From Mortierella sp. BCC40632 (lineage: Eukaryota > Mortierellomycota > Mortierellomycetes > Mortierellales > Mortierellaceae): a DNA stretch of 64,000 nucleotides. The position numbers and the translations under genes are program-made. The stretch covers positions 332,398-396,397 of the forward strand of contig WAEK01000028.1 of assembly GCA_011634665.1 (NCBI GenBank), in the 5' to 3' direction. Of this stretch, positions 40,204 through 52,897 are shown in pieces; position 1 is the first letter of the stretch; every line of letters starts with the position of its first letter. The notes beneath the pieces are model-generated. The model was not told the origin of the DNA. It saw nothing but the letters and a program-made list of their open reading frames with translations, and ran no database searches.

Positions 40204-42557
40204 GAACAATAAAGATGTTCTCATCTTCATCCATCCCTCCCCGCCCCATCCCCCCGCCGCCCGCCATTTTCCCCATCCCCCATCGCCCGCTCGCGCCCAC
40301 TCTCTCACTCTCCATCCTCATCCGCTCTGTTTCTCTCCCATCCCCAATCTGTATCTCGCATCCGCTCCATTTTGCCCATCCGCCACGGCTCCCGTCCCCA
40401 CCCATATTCCCCTGTTGCCCCTGAGGCCCAACCCTGCCTGGGGACTGTGACCCGCCACGCAATCCTCTTTTTCCTTCCTTGTCTACTCAACCCGCTGTTC
40501 ACCTGCCTGCAACTGATCGGCCCTGGCTGGCCTGACCAGACTTGACCTGATCGCATCTCGCCGCCAAAAAAACAACAAAAAAAGGAAAAAGACCAAGGTA
40601 AGCTCTCACCGGGTCTGTCCCCGCCTAGAGCCACGGTCCCACTGCACCGCGTTGTCTCCGCGCAACCCCATATTTCCGCAGTGAGAAAATACAGCGACGG
40701 TGCTTGTGTCGTCGCCATCCCCTTCCTACCTTCCTACCTACTACCCCCCCCCCCTCCGTAATCCGCCTGGCTCCGCTCCGTTTCGCTTCCTACCTGCTTG
40801 GTGGCGCCTGAAAAAGAGGTTACCTTGGATGAAACCCCTTTCCAGCGATGGCCATCATCCTCGGTGTGCATCAATCAGCCTGACCTTCCTCACGCCCACT
40901 TTGCTACTCCATCCCCATTCCGCTCGCGCCCCCTGCCCCTTGATTCGCCAGCATGAGACGAGCAAACAGGGAGAAGTGGGTTTGTAGTGCGGGACATCAT
41001 CAAAAAGTCCCGCTCCAGAAACATCTTGCCTGTTTCTGAGTTGGCCTTCTCGCACTGGACCTATTGCCACCAACCTTTTGCCTATCTCGAGGTTTCTTAA
41101 GTTCTTGTTCCTTTTATTACTTTTTTTTTTTTTTTTTTATTTTATTATTTTGCCCGGCATCCTCCGTTTTGCCTCGTTCAGATGGTTGACGTGTACGGGG
41201 CCAAAGACCGGGATTGAACTGCTGCACCTCCTCTCCCTACCATTACAGCCTGGCGCTATTGGAGCGCTTCTGGGCGGTGCATGTTCCCCGACGCGGGATC
41301 TCGACTGTTGCATCCGCTTAATCCAAACCGGGTCATGAGATAGGGTCTTCCGGCTCAATTTGCTTTTTTTTTGTTTGTCCCGAACTGGGGACTGGTGGGC
41401 GGTTCTCTACTGAGCCTAAAAGCGCCAAGAGAGTGAGAGCAGGAAGAGGGTCATACTGTTGGTCAGAGACGGAGCAGGTATCAGCGAATGGGGCCTCGAC
41501 CTTCTTTGCGCCAGAGGCCAGGAGCGGAGACACCTGTCCAAGACGACTTTTTTGGTCTTGCCCTGCTTTGGATGAGGCTCGTGCCCTGTCCATTCACACA
41601 CACGCCCATCCACCGCGTCTTTTTTTTTTTTTATCTTTTTCTTTTTCTTTTTCCAGATCATGCAAAATGAGCGGGTCCAACAACAGTCCACGCCAGGGGG
41701 AGAGAAAGAGAAGGAGGGGGAAGAGGAGGATGAAGAGGAGGAGAAAGAGAGGAGGGCTGTGGACGGGTGGGTGCGGGCTGGAGGCCTGAAAACAAAGTCT
41801 CGAGTGAATCTTCTAGACTCGGTTGCCAAGACGACTTGCTTTCATCCACCGATGTGGCCCTACGCATCCATCGGCGCTCTTGTACACAGATGCGCTCATA
41901 CATGGACGCATGTGCGCACGCACACACGCGCACGCACGCTCCAGAACCCACATGCACAAATATACGCTGGAGAAAGGAGTCGTGAAGCAAAACAAGGCAC
42001 ACTACTTTGCGTACCACACTCAACCGGACCATTCCTACTCTTGTTTTTATTTCACTTTCGATGGACCTGTGTTAACGTCAGTGGGGTTGTCGCTGCTCCG
42101 TCTTTTGACGGCGTTTTTTTTTTTTTTTTTTCCTTTCTTTGATGCTTCCAACTGTTCCAAGTCCTTCCTGTTGCTGCGACACTGCCTCCTGGAAAATCTG
42201 CTCAACTTTATTCGACGACGCTTTTGCACCGTGCGCTCTGCGGGGTTTGCCGACTCGCCCTTTCTCCCTACCACAAATACTCCTCTCAATCACGGTCGTC
42301 CCTCTCCCCTTCAAAGGCCCTGCTTCACTTCCCTACCTGTCTCCCCGATTCCCATCTGTGCTCGTTTCTTTTTTTCTTTCATTTTTTTCTTTCCTTTTCT
42401 TTTCCTTTTTTTGTTTTTTATTAATCATCGTTCCCTGGCAGCGGCCGAAATCTGTAACTGTCGGCCACAGACACCTTTTCATTTGATCTGGTTCCTCAAC
42501 CTTTCTTCAATCACTTTATTGGCTTTTCGCCCCACAACACTTCATTCATTTGTTGCG
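39601..42557. promoter_or_regulatory. Long 5' region of the remodeller gene
   Basis: Nearly 3 kb upstream of the remodeller start, with GA-rich DNA (39785-39870), a (TC)n run (40149-40197), C-rich DNA (40240-40440), T18 near 41120 and T-rich DNA up to the start codon. It probably contains the promoter and 5' UTR. Frames here extend the remodeller frame upstream to 41823 but encode low-complexity Phe/Ser/Pro-rich sequence, so I start the gene at 42558. Confidence 0.5.
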
Positions 42558-45500
42558 ATGCTCTCCTACCCACTCTCGGTCCGACTTGATGTCCAACCCA
42601 AACCAGAGACGGCTTCTGACAAGTCTACTCTGGACATCCACAATAGATCCCATAGCCATCCTTCAGAGTTCGACTACTTTCCATCAACCCACGTGGAGGA
42701 GGAATCGCCAGACATGGACTTAGATCAACAGCAGTCACCACTTCAACAAGATATGCCCATGTTGGGCTACGAGCAGACGGTCGCGGACGACCAAGAACCC
42801 TTAGATGTCACTTCTACCAGCCAATCCCCGGAAAGCAGAGGTGAAGTTCAAAAGATCCTGGACCAAACCATCCACGACGGCGGCGCAGTAAAGTACACGG
42901 TACTGTGGGAGAATGGTGCCACAACAGAGGTAACGTCTTTCAATCAGCCCTTTTAGATGGGCCTTTCTACATCCCTCTTGGCATGGAGCGGGTGACAGAT
43001 AGGCGTGACCATGGGGAGAGGGCGGATCATTCGGATGCAGGTGATACGGGTGACATGGAGTGGACATGGTGCTCTTGCTTCCCCTCAGGAAGGTATTTAT
43101 AAAAAAAAGGGCCGGTATTGACCAGGAAGTGAGCCTATGGTGGAGTCATCCACTGGCAGCTGGCCCAGTCTCTAGGAATGTGGACCCAAGTCAGGGAGCT
43201 CAGAAGCCAAGGGGGCTGGCAGTATCCTGCTCTCACTTTTTTTACTTGTAACAAGAAGCATGGCTCAAATAGAGGCGATACGAGGAGCGGAAATAGGAGA
43301 GGGGGCCTAGAGGCCAACTGAAAAAAGGAGTGGGAAGCATAGATTAAGCAAGGGCAAAGAACGGAAAGGGAATACGCGGGCATTCAATGGGCATGGGCAT
43401 ATCGATGAAACGGAGTAATTTAAGGCTCATGCAGCAAGAGTCGCCATCAGCAACATTTTTCTGGGAGTTGTATGCGCCCAAGGGAGACTTGGGCAATATA
43501 TGAGCTTGGACTCTACTCTACAAAGTCTGCAGAACTAGAATGAACATTAAGTGGGGGGTACATTTTGGTTAGATGAAGTGTGTCTGGATGGTGACTGGGA
43601 CAACTCTCTTCCTCCTCTCTCTTTTCCCTCCCCCCTCCCCCCTCTCCTTCTCTTCTCTCACACTGGCACTTGTGATCTGGAAGTGTGAACATGTGGAGCT
43701 GCAGACCCGTCCCTTGGCTAAAAAGGGATTCAGGGGCAATTGAGGGACCTCTCGAATCCGCCCCTTGATAGGCCAGGAGGTCCCAGCATCAAAGCATATG
43801 TCTCAATAAGAATACGCCCCAGATCCTTGACAAACCCTCTTGCTCACTGTGGCTACAACTAACTGAACGCTTTCACAAACTCTCATTCATACCCATAAAT
43901 ACACACACAAACGCACACATACACGCTTTCTCTTCTTTCTCTTTCTTTCTCTCTTGCACTACTCGTTGCCTTTATAGGAATCGGTAGAAGCTCTAGGAAA
44001 ATGGGACGATCTAGTGCAAGAATATGAGCATAGCCAGTTTTCAAAGTCAGAGATCAAGTCCAGTACCCCATCGCCCCCGCCATTTCGCAAATCCCAGCAA
44101 TCAGTTTCCAAGGGCGATAGCGACTCATCTCGGAGGAGATCCTCAGTCACGACCCGCCCTACACGGACAAAGGCACGAACTAATGTGCAGTACTTTGAAG
44201 GCGAAGACTCAGATGACACTGCAGATTACGCAGGTCCCAAATCCGGAAAGAAATCAGCAGGTAGACCAAAGAAGGCTGTGGCCTCTAGTGGAGACGATGC
44301 TCAAGACCAAGAAGCAGAATCTACTCGCCCCACAGCCGCCTCTGGCCGTAGTTTTCCACGGAGGGCGACCCAGGCCGCAGCAAAGTCACAGCCCGAAGAA
44401 GAATCTTCTGAGGAATCTTCAGAAGATACGAATCCAGGACGAGCAAGGACTGAGCGAAAGGCACCAACGACTGCAAAGTCAAAAAAGGTCATTGCAGCAA
44501 CGTCAACAGAGTCTGCCTTTGTCCAAGCTCATCACCCTTTCTGTACTCGGTGTGGTCAACGAGGGGAGATCACCAAGCGCAAGACAAAGAAAAAGAGCGA
44601 TGATGAAGATGATGACGAGCCATTGGGCCTACTGTTGCTTTGTGAATGCTGCTCTGCAGGATACCATAGGCTTTGCCTGCGAAAGACTTATACGGATAGC
44701 CTCATCGGTACAGGATTCCGTTGCGAGGCCTGTGTTAAGAACAAAGGCGCTGAGTGCCTTGAATGCCACGAGTGTGTTGGAAAAGGCACAATAGCCACTC
44801 CAGCGAAAGGTTCCGACTCTGCTGCTCTATCCTCTGCACCTACACCTACCTCTGATACCACTGCCACAGGTGCAGACCAGCAAGCTTCAGAGACTCCTCT
44901 TTCTGCCGCTCCAGATGGCGCAGGGGCTCCTTCCATGAATGATCCTGAGAAGCCAAAGGAACCTGATGTTGAAATGGAATCAAGCAACGACAACACATCA
45001 TCGAAAACGGATGAGGCAACAGAGCCTACACAGGATGCCCCAGAGATCATGTTCAGGTGCTTTCGATGCACCTATACGGCACACGACCGGTGTTTAAAGC
45101 CACTTTCGACGATGGAGAAGGGAATCGACCAAAGCCAGATCATCAAACACTACAGGAAAGAGTGGAAATGCCACCAGTGCTTGGAGTGGGATCGGGATCT
45201 AGAGTTAATTCTTGGATATCGTGATGTTCCCATTCAAAAGGCCTCTTCTCCCAAGCAGGACAGTGGCGATATGGATGTTGACCAAGATACCGAGGCTGCA
45301 GCAAATGGAACTAACGGCAAGGATAGTGTTGTATTCCTACAGCCTCCAAATACCAACCGTGAATTGCTTGTTAAGTGGAAGAATATGTCTTATCGCAAGG
45401 TAACCTGGGTACCCTACTACTGGGTGAGCCAGGTTGTCTCACCTGTCAAGTTAAAGTCATTCTGGAAGAAGACTGGTGGTCCTTCCGAGATCGGAGACGT

Positions 45501-48500
45501 TGTCGCGCCAGAATGGACACAAGTGGAGACGATTCTGGATGTTATCTTTGAACCTGACTACGACGGTTCAGAAGACAGCATGGATGCGATTGATCATATC
45601 CAGACTGTCTTTGTCAAATGGAAGTCGCTTGATCATGACCAATGTAAGTAAATTCACTTATGAAGCCCGAGCAAATGGAGCGAGGGCCTCATCAAAACCC
45701 ATGTTCTTATTGGATATGCGTTGGCGATCCCTTCTCTTAACTGACCTGTCTCCTTTTTTTTTTTTTTTTTTTTTTTTTTTGTTATTGCTGTTGTTGTTGA
45801 AACCCGATAGCAACTTGGGATGAGCCGGACGAACCAGATAGCGCCCACTATGCGCATTTTAAACAGGCATTCAAGGATTGGGTTGCAGCACAAAAGATCG
45901 AGATCCCTGCCCGAGCCAAGAAGGGCCGAAATGGCCCTCAGCCACGGTCAACCCAACAGCCATTCGAGGAATTGAAGACCCAACCAAGCTACATTAGCGG
46001 AGGCACTCTGAAAGATTACCAGATGGATGGTCTAAAGTAAGCTTCTCCCCCCCCCCCGCTCTCTTTCACTGTTGTAGTCTAGTGTTTAGGGGATGATTAA
46101 GACAAATTTATTAACAACTCGTTTATTCTAAATAGCTGGCTCCGTTATAACCATTGGAAACATGTCAACAGTATTCTTGCCGATGAGATGGGTCTTGGAA
46201 AAACTATTCAGATGGTGGCCTTTGTAACGACGCTCTTCCACCAATTACGAGCATTCCCTTGTTTGATTGTTGTTCCCAACTCGACTCTTACGAACTGGGT
46301 TCGAGAGTTTGCTAAATGGGCACCAGACCTTCGAGTAGTGTCCTACTGTGGACCACAAGGCTCGCGTGCCATTGTAAGAGACTATGAGTTGTTCCATCGG
46401 GGCACCCAAGATCTAAAGTGCCATGTCGTCGTTACCACCTATGAGATGATTGTCAACCCTGTGGATGGTGCGTTGTTCCGGAAGAACTCCTGGGAGTGCC
46501 TCGTCGTGGACGAAGGACAGCGGTTGAAGAACGAGAACAGTATGTTGTTTGTCAAGTTAAATGAGCTTGTGGTAGAAAACCGAGTTCTTTTGACTGGTAC
46601 GCCTTTGCAGAACAACATCCGTGAGTTGTTCAGTTTAATGAACTTTTTGGATCCGGTCAAGTTCTCGGATGTGACTGAACTGGAAAAAAAGTACGAGAAC
46701 CTTGACAAAGCTGCAGTGGAAGAGCTTCACGGCGTAAGTACCTTTGTATATTGAGATTGACTTAAGTCTGATGGTATTCCTAGCTTCGAATCTCTGGCTA
46801 ACTGCATTAACCTTTCCATAATAGTTGTTGAAGCCTTTCTTCCTTCGGCGTACGAAGGATGAGGTGCTTAAGGATCTTCCCCCAAAGGTGAGTGGCGTGA
46901 CCTTAACTGGACTCTATTCTGTTCTTCCATCTGGATTTATCACATACTTATATTCGACCCTATCAAAATAGAGTGAAGTCATTGTGCCTGTTGGAATGTC
47001 TCCTTTGCAAAAGGAGATTTACAAGGGTATCTTGGCCCGGAACCACAAGCTCTTACAGTCGATTACGAACCGAGGTGGAACAGCCAGCACTCGAAAGGCT
47101 TCTCTTCAGAATATTCTCATGGAGCTCCGCAAGTGTCTCAACCATCCCTATCTAATTGAAGGCGTAGAGCCACGGGATCTGAACACAACAGAGCTAGTCC
47201 ACAAAAGTCTTATCGAGGCTGGCGGTAAACTCTCGCTGCTTCATATGATGCTTCCGAAGCTAAAGCAGAATGGCCATCGAGTTCTTATTTTCTCAACTAT
47301 GACCCGGCTACTCGACATTCTGGAGGATTATCTGAACGGTGAACACTACAATTTTGTTCGACTCGATGGTAGCACCAGCAGCAGTGATCGCCAGGCTCGG
47401 ATAGACAAGTTTAACGAACCAGGCTCGGATGTATTTGTGTTCTTATTGTCGACAAGAGCCGGAGGAGTTGGAGTCAATCTTGCAACAGCTGACACAATTA
47501 TCATCTACGATGTTGATTTCAACCCCAAGGCAGATATGCAGGCTCTCAGTCGAGCCCATCGTATTGGTCAAAAGAACAAAGTGCTTGTGCTCAAATTTAT
47601 GACAAGAAACTCAGCTGAGGAGCGAATCGTTCAGATTGGCAAAAAGAAGATGATCTTGGATCATTTGATTGTTGAGAGGATGGAAGACGACAACCTTGAC
47701 CCCGTCGATGTGGAAAGTATTCTCAAGTTCGGTGCCAAGGCACTTTTCGAGGAGGAGACGACCACGAATGAAGATCTCAAGTATGACGATGCAGCTCTGG
47801 ATGCTCTTCTTGACCGGAGTAAAATCGAGCATAGTTATGACGATGGCGATGGCGAGACTAAAGTAAGCGGTTTCGGTTTTGCCAAAGTCTGGACTGAGAC
47901 GAAAGGAGTTGTGGATGAGGATATCCCGATTGATGCGCCACCAGAGACCGAAGAAGAAGGATTCTGGTCCACGCTGTTGCGAGATCGACTCGCCCTGGCA
48001 TACGCTCAGGAGGAGGAGCTTTTGGGACGTGGAGCACGACGGAAGACGGTAATGTCCTATGCAGAGAACGGGAACAACTATGATGGCTCCAACAGAAAAC
48101 GGAAGGCTGGGAAGGACCAGCCTACAAGAGGCGAAGAGGAGTATGTGGAGGATATGCCTGCCTCAGAAAGTGACTCGGATGATTCCGGTACTGAGGCAGA
48201 TCCCAGTGAGCTGGATCCAGATGCTCCCAAGCGCCCGAAAAAGAGCAAGAATGATCCGAATTACTCACCTCCTCAGGGCCATGAGATGGAGTTAGACGAG
48301 GATGCCCGAAGAGCCTTGGATCCCAATGGCGTCCAAGGTGTCTTTGATGCTTCCCGCACCTTCAAGAAAGCACGCATGCTAAGCTCGGCCCCATATCCAT
48401 TACCGCCTGGTCAAGGTATGGTGACTGCGGGAAGGGGCTCGATTGATGCCTCTATCAAGAAAGGTCAAAGGAAGCCCCAGCCGTGCTTGGTGTGTCAACG

Positions 48501-49521
48501 GAGTCATCGCGATCGTTGCCCAGAGAGTCAAGATATACCCTTGGTGTTGGAAAGACGACAGCAGATTGCAACAAGCGACTATCCCAGTAACTACAAGGCA
48601 CTAGCTCTAGCCACCTTGGATCGTTATTTGAAGGATAAGCAGATTGTTCCAGAGGAACTACCCCGCGGAGCTCCTTCGAGAAGTCTTATTGCTGCAGCAG
48701 CTAGACTTGGCGGAGCTGCTTATCAGGAAAGTCTGCGGTCAGTGTCAATTGGAAGATCGTTTGTGCCAACCATCACGCCAGGAGCGTGCATAGTCTGTAA
48801 TCAGACACCCTACCATTTACCCTTCAACTGTCCAGAATCCAAGAATGTTCAGCATATGCAGGAGCGTTGCCGCTCAATCACTCTTGACCCAACCATCTCG
48901 GATTCAAAGAAGCAGGAGTATGTCTCTACTATCAAAGCTCTCATCAGTCGGGACGCGCCTCGGGCCAACCCTCCATCGTCTGGATCTGCAACTGGACGTC
49001 GCCAAGGGAGCCAATGGGGAGGAGGAGTTTCTTCTGGCAATGGACCCAATGGATCCTCGCCTTCCTCTTCAGCAACAGCGTCTTCACGAGGTCCTCTTCC
49101 TCCCAGTTCAGGGTCAGGGCATAGTGGATCTGGAGCTCCAAGTGGGAATAAGATGAATTCAGTCTCCAAATATAGCGGGCATCGTTCGAGCCAAGGACCT
49201 TACGGACACCAGGCAAACTCACATCAGTCATATTCAGCTCAAGGACAATCTCAGTATGTAAGCTCAAGACCGAGCACGAGCGAACCACACTATGTCTCTG
49301 GATACTCTGGATCAGGAACAGGGTCCGGGTTGGGATCAGGATCGGGATCAGGACCTGGGGGCCCTCGGACAGAGATGCAGCGACAGCGCGACTATGGACC
49401 GTCGCAAAACTACCACCCTCGCAATATCAGTTCGGGCATGCACCATCCATCCGCTAGCCATATGACGAACGGAACACGCGAGAGTAGCAACTACCAGCCG
49501 CGAAAGCCGGCTTACCGATAA
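42558..49521 (+). CDS. Mit1/Mi-2-like chromodomain-PHD-SNF2 remodeller
   Basis: Large ATP-dependent nucleosome remodeller of the CHD/Mi-2 group. Six in-phase exons, 42558-42929, 43978-45643, 45811-46036, 46136-46733, 46825-46887 and 46972-49521, encode 1,824 residues. Order of parts: an N-terminal chromo-like segment (~108-140, KYTVLWENG...EALGKWDD); a Cys/His zinc finger of PHD type (~311-375); a second PHD-like finger (~481-530, FRCFRCTYTAHDRC...WKCHQC); tandem chromodomains (~585-690); SNF2 ATPase with Walker A DEMGLGKT (~770) and Walker B DEGQ (~879); helicase C with STRAGGVGVNL and SRAHRIGQ (~1135-1172); an acidic/basic linker; and two CCHC-like knuckles (CLVCQRSHRDRC ~1480, CIVCNQTPYHLPFNC ~1581). 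A Ser/Gly-rich tail follows. The layout is closest to fission-yeast Mit1 of the SHREC silencing complex; that functional link is inference. Intron 1 is long (1,048 nt); the second contains T28. Confidence 0.93.
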
Positions 49522-52500
49522 TGAAAGAAAAACTTACCTCCTCCTCCCCTCTTTCCCTCTCACTCTACTCCCCTCCCTCCTGCAACACTCTCATCTCACT
49601 CATTTACAACCATGTGCACAGACTAGTTTCAAAAATGAAAAATGAAAAATGAAAAAAGAAAGAAAAAGAAAAAAAAAAAGCAGCAACGAAAGCATCATAA
49701 AACCTATGTAGTAATACTGAATGACAATCCAACTATGAATGATCGTTAGTTTTGAGTTTAAGGTATTCTTTTTTTTTTTTTTTTTTTTTGGTGGAGCATG
49801 GAAGGTTGGTCCTTGCGAAAGTATAGTCTTAAAATGGCTCTGCAGGTGTTTACCTCATAGATGCTGCCTCACTTTTAATCTCTCTCTATCTCCTTTGCTC
49901 CTGCTCCTGCTCTTGGTCTATCGTCGGTTTATTTCACTATTCGGGCATGTTTCATGCAGAAACTTGAACTATTATTATTATTATTATTATTTTCATTTCC
50001 ATTTTCATTTCCATATATGAATGAAGAAAAGTAGCTTAATCCGAGATACTGGAATCACTCCTCACTGTTGTGTGATAATTAATGTGGCAAAAAAATGTGT
50101 AAAAAAATAATAAAAAATCAGCAACCTAAAAGAAAAACTGTAGGAAGGAAGATGTCTCTACCAAAAGAGATCGATCTATGGATCAAAGACCCATATAAGC
50201 GAAAGACTACACATCTGTCATGAATAAACAAAAAACCATATTTTGATCCGCAATGCTAAGAGTCGTTCCTGGATGACATTTGGCCATCAGCACAACTATA
50301 CCATCAACGAAAAGAAAAAAAAATGGTGTATGAAATATGAGACATACAAGATTTAGGATGCTGATCTTTTGCCCGCTCCTGGTACCTTGAAAAGAAAAGA
50401 AGAAGAGAGTGAAGAGATTGAGGAGAGAGTGAAGAGAAAGAGAGAGTAGAGGAAAGACCTTTTTCCTTTCTTTATTGTGTTGGAAATGTCCTTTGAAGGG
50501 GGAGGAAGGTGGTTCTATCGAGTGGTTTGCTATCAGTTCACCCTCAGATTCTGAGGGATCTATGCAGAGTGCGCCTCGAGCAGGCTGCAAACCATGGCAC
50601 TCCTTCTTGTGTTGCTCTTCTAGTTTTACCTCCCGAGAGCCCCCAAAAAAACCGCAGACTCTTGGAGTCAGACTAGCTGGCCTCCGAGAGAGAGGGTAAG
50701 AAACGGTGCTGGAGAGAGGGGTACTCTTCCTAACCCTTCAAGGGGATACCACAAGGCCCTGCCACTATCATCCGTCGGACTTCGACTCCAAACATCCATG
50801 CCTTCCATGTCAGAGCCACCGCGCACCGTCCCGTTGCCTTCTGGAGGTTGTCGCTCCAGTGGCATCCATCGCTCTGGATGCATTACCCATCCAGGGATAG
50901 ACCGGCAGAGGGTAGTGGGTGGATGGGAGAGGGAACGGCTGTGGTGAGGAGGAGCTCGAGAGGGGCAAGGCAGGCCCTTTGAGGCGGCCAGGAAGGGGGA
51001 GAAGGAAGAGTGACAAGGAGCAAGAGGCGGCGAGCGGGCATGGGTTATATAGGAAAAGGGAAGGGAAGGAAAAAAAAGGGAAGGAAAGGGAAGAAAAAAA
51101 AAAAAAAAACGGCCCTTGTCCCCATGCCCCCATGCATTAATGCACTGACTGGGCTGAACTACGCTGGGCAAAGCAAAAGAAAAAAAGGGTGTCGCCCAAA
51201 GGAGTGGAAAGAGAGACCGCTCTCGTTGGTCACACCGTTGCCTTGCCTGTGCTCCATCCTCTCCATCAACGCGACATGGTTGTCATCGAGCTGCATGAGA
51301 GAACCTCATTTACCTCTCTTTTCCTCTCTGCTCCTGTCTCTTCCAAGGTCGTTCACCCAAGGCCGCTCACTCAAGGCCAGCTGCCCTCTGCTGGCTACCC
51401 AGACAAGGACCATGGTCTGGACCATGGGTCTCTCTCTCTTCCTACTCCTCTCACTCCTCCCTCTCTGTCTCTCTCCGTCTCTCTCTCCAGCGCGCACTTG
51501 GCCTACTGATCTTGTGTGTGTGTGTAACCATGGGAGAGAATACGTGAATCGATCAGCGTGTTTTCTCATTGGATCGCTGTGTTGTTGCTTGTCATGCCAA
51601 GAGGTGCCATAGTGAAGCACTATGCTTGCACATGCTACTACAGGCCTCTTTCGACCAGGAGTGAGAGGGAAGAAGGAGTGAGAGGGAAGAAGGAGTGAGA
51701 GGGAAGAAGGGTGGTGATTCTGGGGTGGATGGATAGAGGGTAGAGGATGGGCGGTGGGTAGGTAGTGGGTGAGTGAAGGGAGGTCGAGAGGGCCTGCTCC
51801 AAGAGAACCAACCCCATTTTTTTTTATTTAAAAAAAAAACACACACTCTGTTCATGCTTGACCATATCTCAAGGTTGGCACCAGTGGATGTTGGTATGGT
51901 CGTATTACCCACACCAGAGCCAGGAAGCCTATCTCAAACTGCTGAAGAGTCTACAGGCCTCAGATAAACCAAGCATGGACATGGGTTGTTGGCTTGAATG
52001 TCCTGTCTGCGAGAACAAGTCGTCTTTGTCCCATTCATCTTTTGCAAGGCCCTGCTCTGGCTAATCTCTCTATCGAAAGAAAACAAAAACAACAGATGTA
52101 GTGGCGACCCTTCACACCACTCAGCGAGTCTTCCTCTCCTCCTCCTCCCTCCCTCCTTCTCTCTATCTATCTACTTGTTCATCCTCAACAAGACAAGGAC
52201 ACTTCAGTCTGTAGGAGTACGATCATGGATCTCCTTCGCGGAGTAAAATCCGCCTACAGTATTTTTTTGTTCAAGAGTGTCGGTAAGCTGAAGAAAAGTG
52301 CTGTAGAGCATGCCATCGACTGTTTCTAGCCGTGTTGGCTCAAGACTCGATCCCTACTCTCTTGTCCCTCATAGAGAGAGGGATCGAACCTTCTCGAGCA
52401 AAAAGTCCTCAACTCAGGCTAACTGCCGCATCTTCCGGTTTCCGCTCTCCCTCTTCTGGAGGACATTTGACTAGGGCACCTCTTTCTATCCCCCCCCACC

Positions 52501-52536
52501 CTCTGCTACCCCAGGAGCCCTCCAGATGCCTCCCAT
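49522..52536. other. Intergenic region between remodeller and palindrome
   Basis: About 3 kb, with A-rich DNA (49640-49680), a TTA microsatellite (49968-49991), a T19 run near 49770-49788, GA/CT-rich DNA and a hairpin near 52350. Open frames on the minus strand near 50210-50600 have some non-repetitive sequence and possible splice sites (for example TAG/TTGTGCTGATGG), but I could not assemble a convincing gene. Confidence 0.45.
52348..52387. other. Hairpin-forming inverted repeat
   Basis: CGATCCCT-A-CTCTCT is followed after a 10-nt loop by AGAGAG-AGGGATCG, giving a stem of 14 base pairs with one bulged A. It lies about 150 bp outside the recognised end of the left palindrome arm. It is not followed by a T run on the plus strand. 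The arm resembles a tRNA T-arm in places, but no tRNA fold could be made. Confidence 0.6.
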
Positions 52537-52828
52537 TCACTTCGTCAATGCTAGATCCTCTCTTCTGCCTCGGTCTCGACAAAAAAGAAAAAAAAAGAAA
52601 ATAAAAGAAAAAAGAAAAAATAAAAGAAAAAAGACGCAGTTTCCATTAGCGCCTTCTGGATTCGCCTTCTGGCCCTCCCCCCTTCTTCTCCTTCTTTTTT
52701 TCTTCTGTGAACCAAGGGACAAGAGGCCCTCTCTTGAACATGGATTCATGCCGCTCAAGCAAAGAGAGAGAGAGTCAACCAGCACGATCACACCAACCAG
52801 CCATGGCCTTTTCTCAGTTCTGTTTCTC

Positions 52829-52897
52829 TCCTCCTCCTCCTCCTCCTCCTCCTCCTCCTCCTCCTCCTCCTCCTCCTCCTCCTCCTCCTCCTCCTCC
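52829..52897. repeat. (CTC)n trinucleotide repeat, left arm
   Basis: About 23 CTC units, uninterrupted. The right-arm counterpart at 63661-63722 contains interruptions (GAGAGGAGGAGGGAGGAGG), so the tract has changed independently in the two arms. Confidence 0.93.

Noticed and set aside
41195..41300. tRNA-like GTTCAATCCCG sequence on the minus strand
   Set aside because: The flanking bases do not form a T-stem, and no acceptor stem or anticodon arm could be found.
41823..42557. Upstream extension of the remodeller frame
   Set aside because: The extension is Phe/Ser/Pro-rich translation of T-rich DNA, without conservation signals; the ATG at 42558 begins sequence with normal composition.
52330..52450. 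Possible tRNA around GGTTCGATCCC on the minus strand
   Set aside because: The T-arm-like element belongs to a longer hairpin, and D and anticodon arms are not present.
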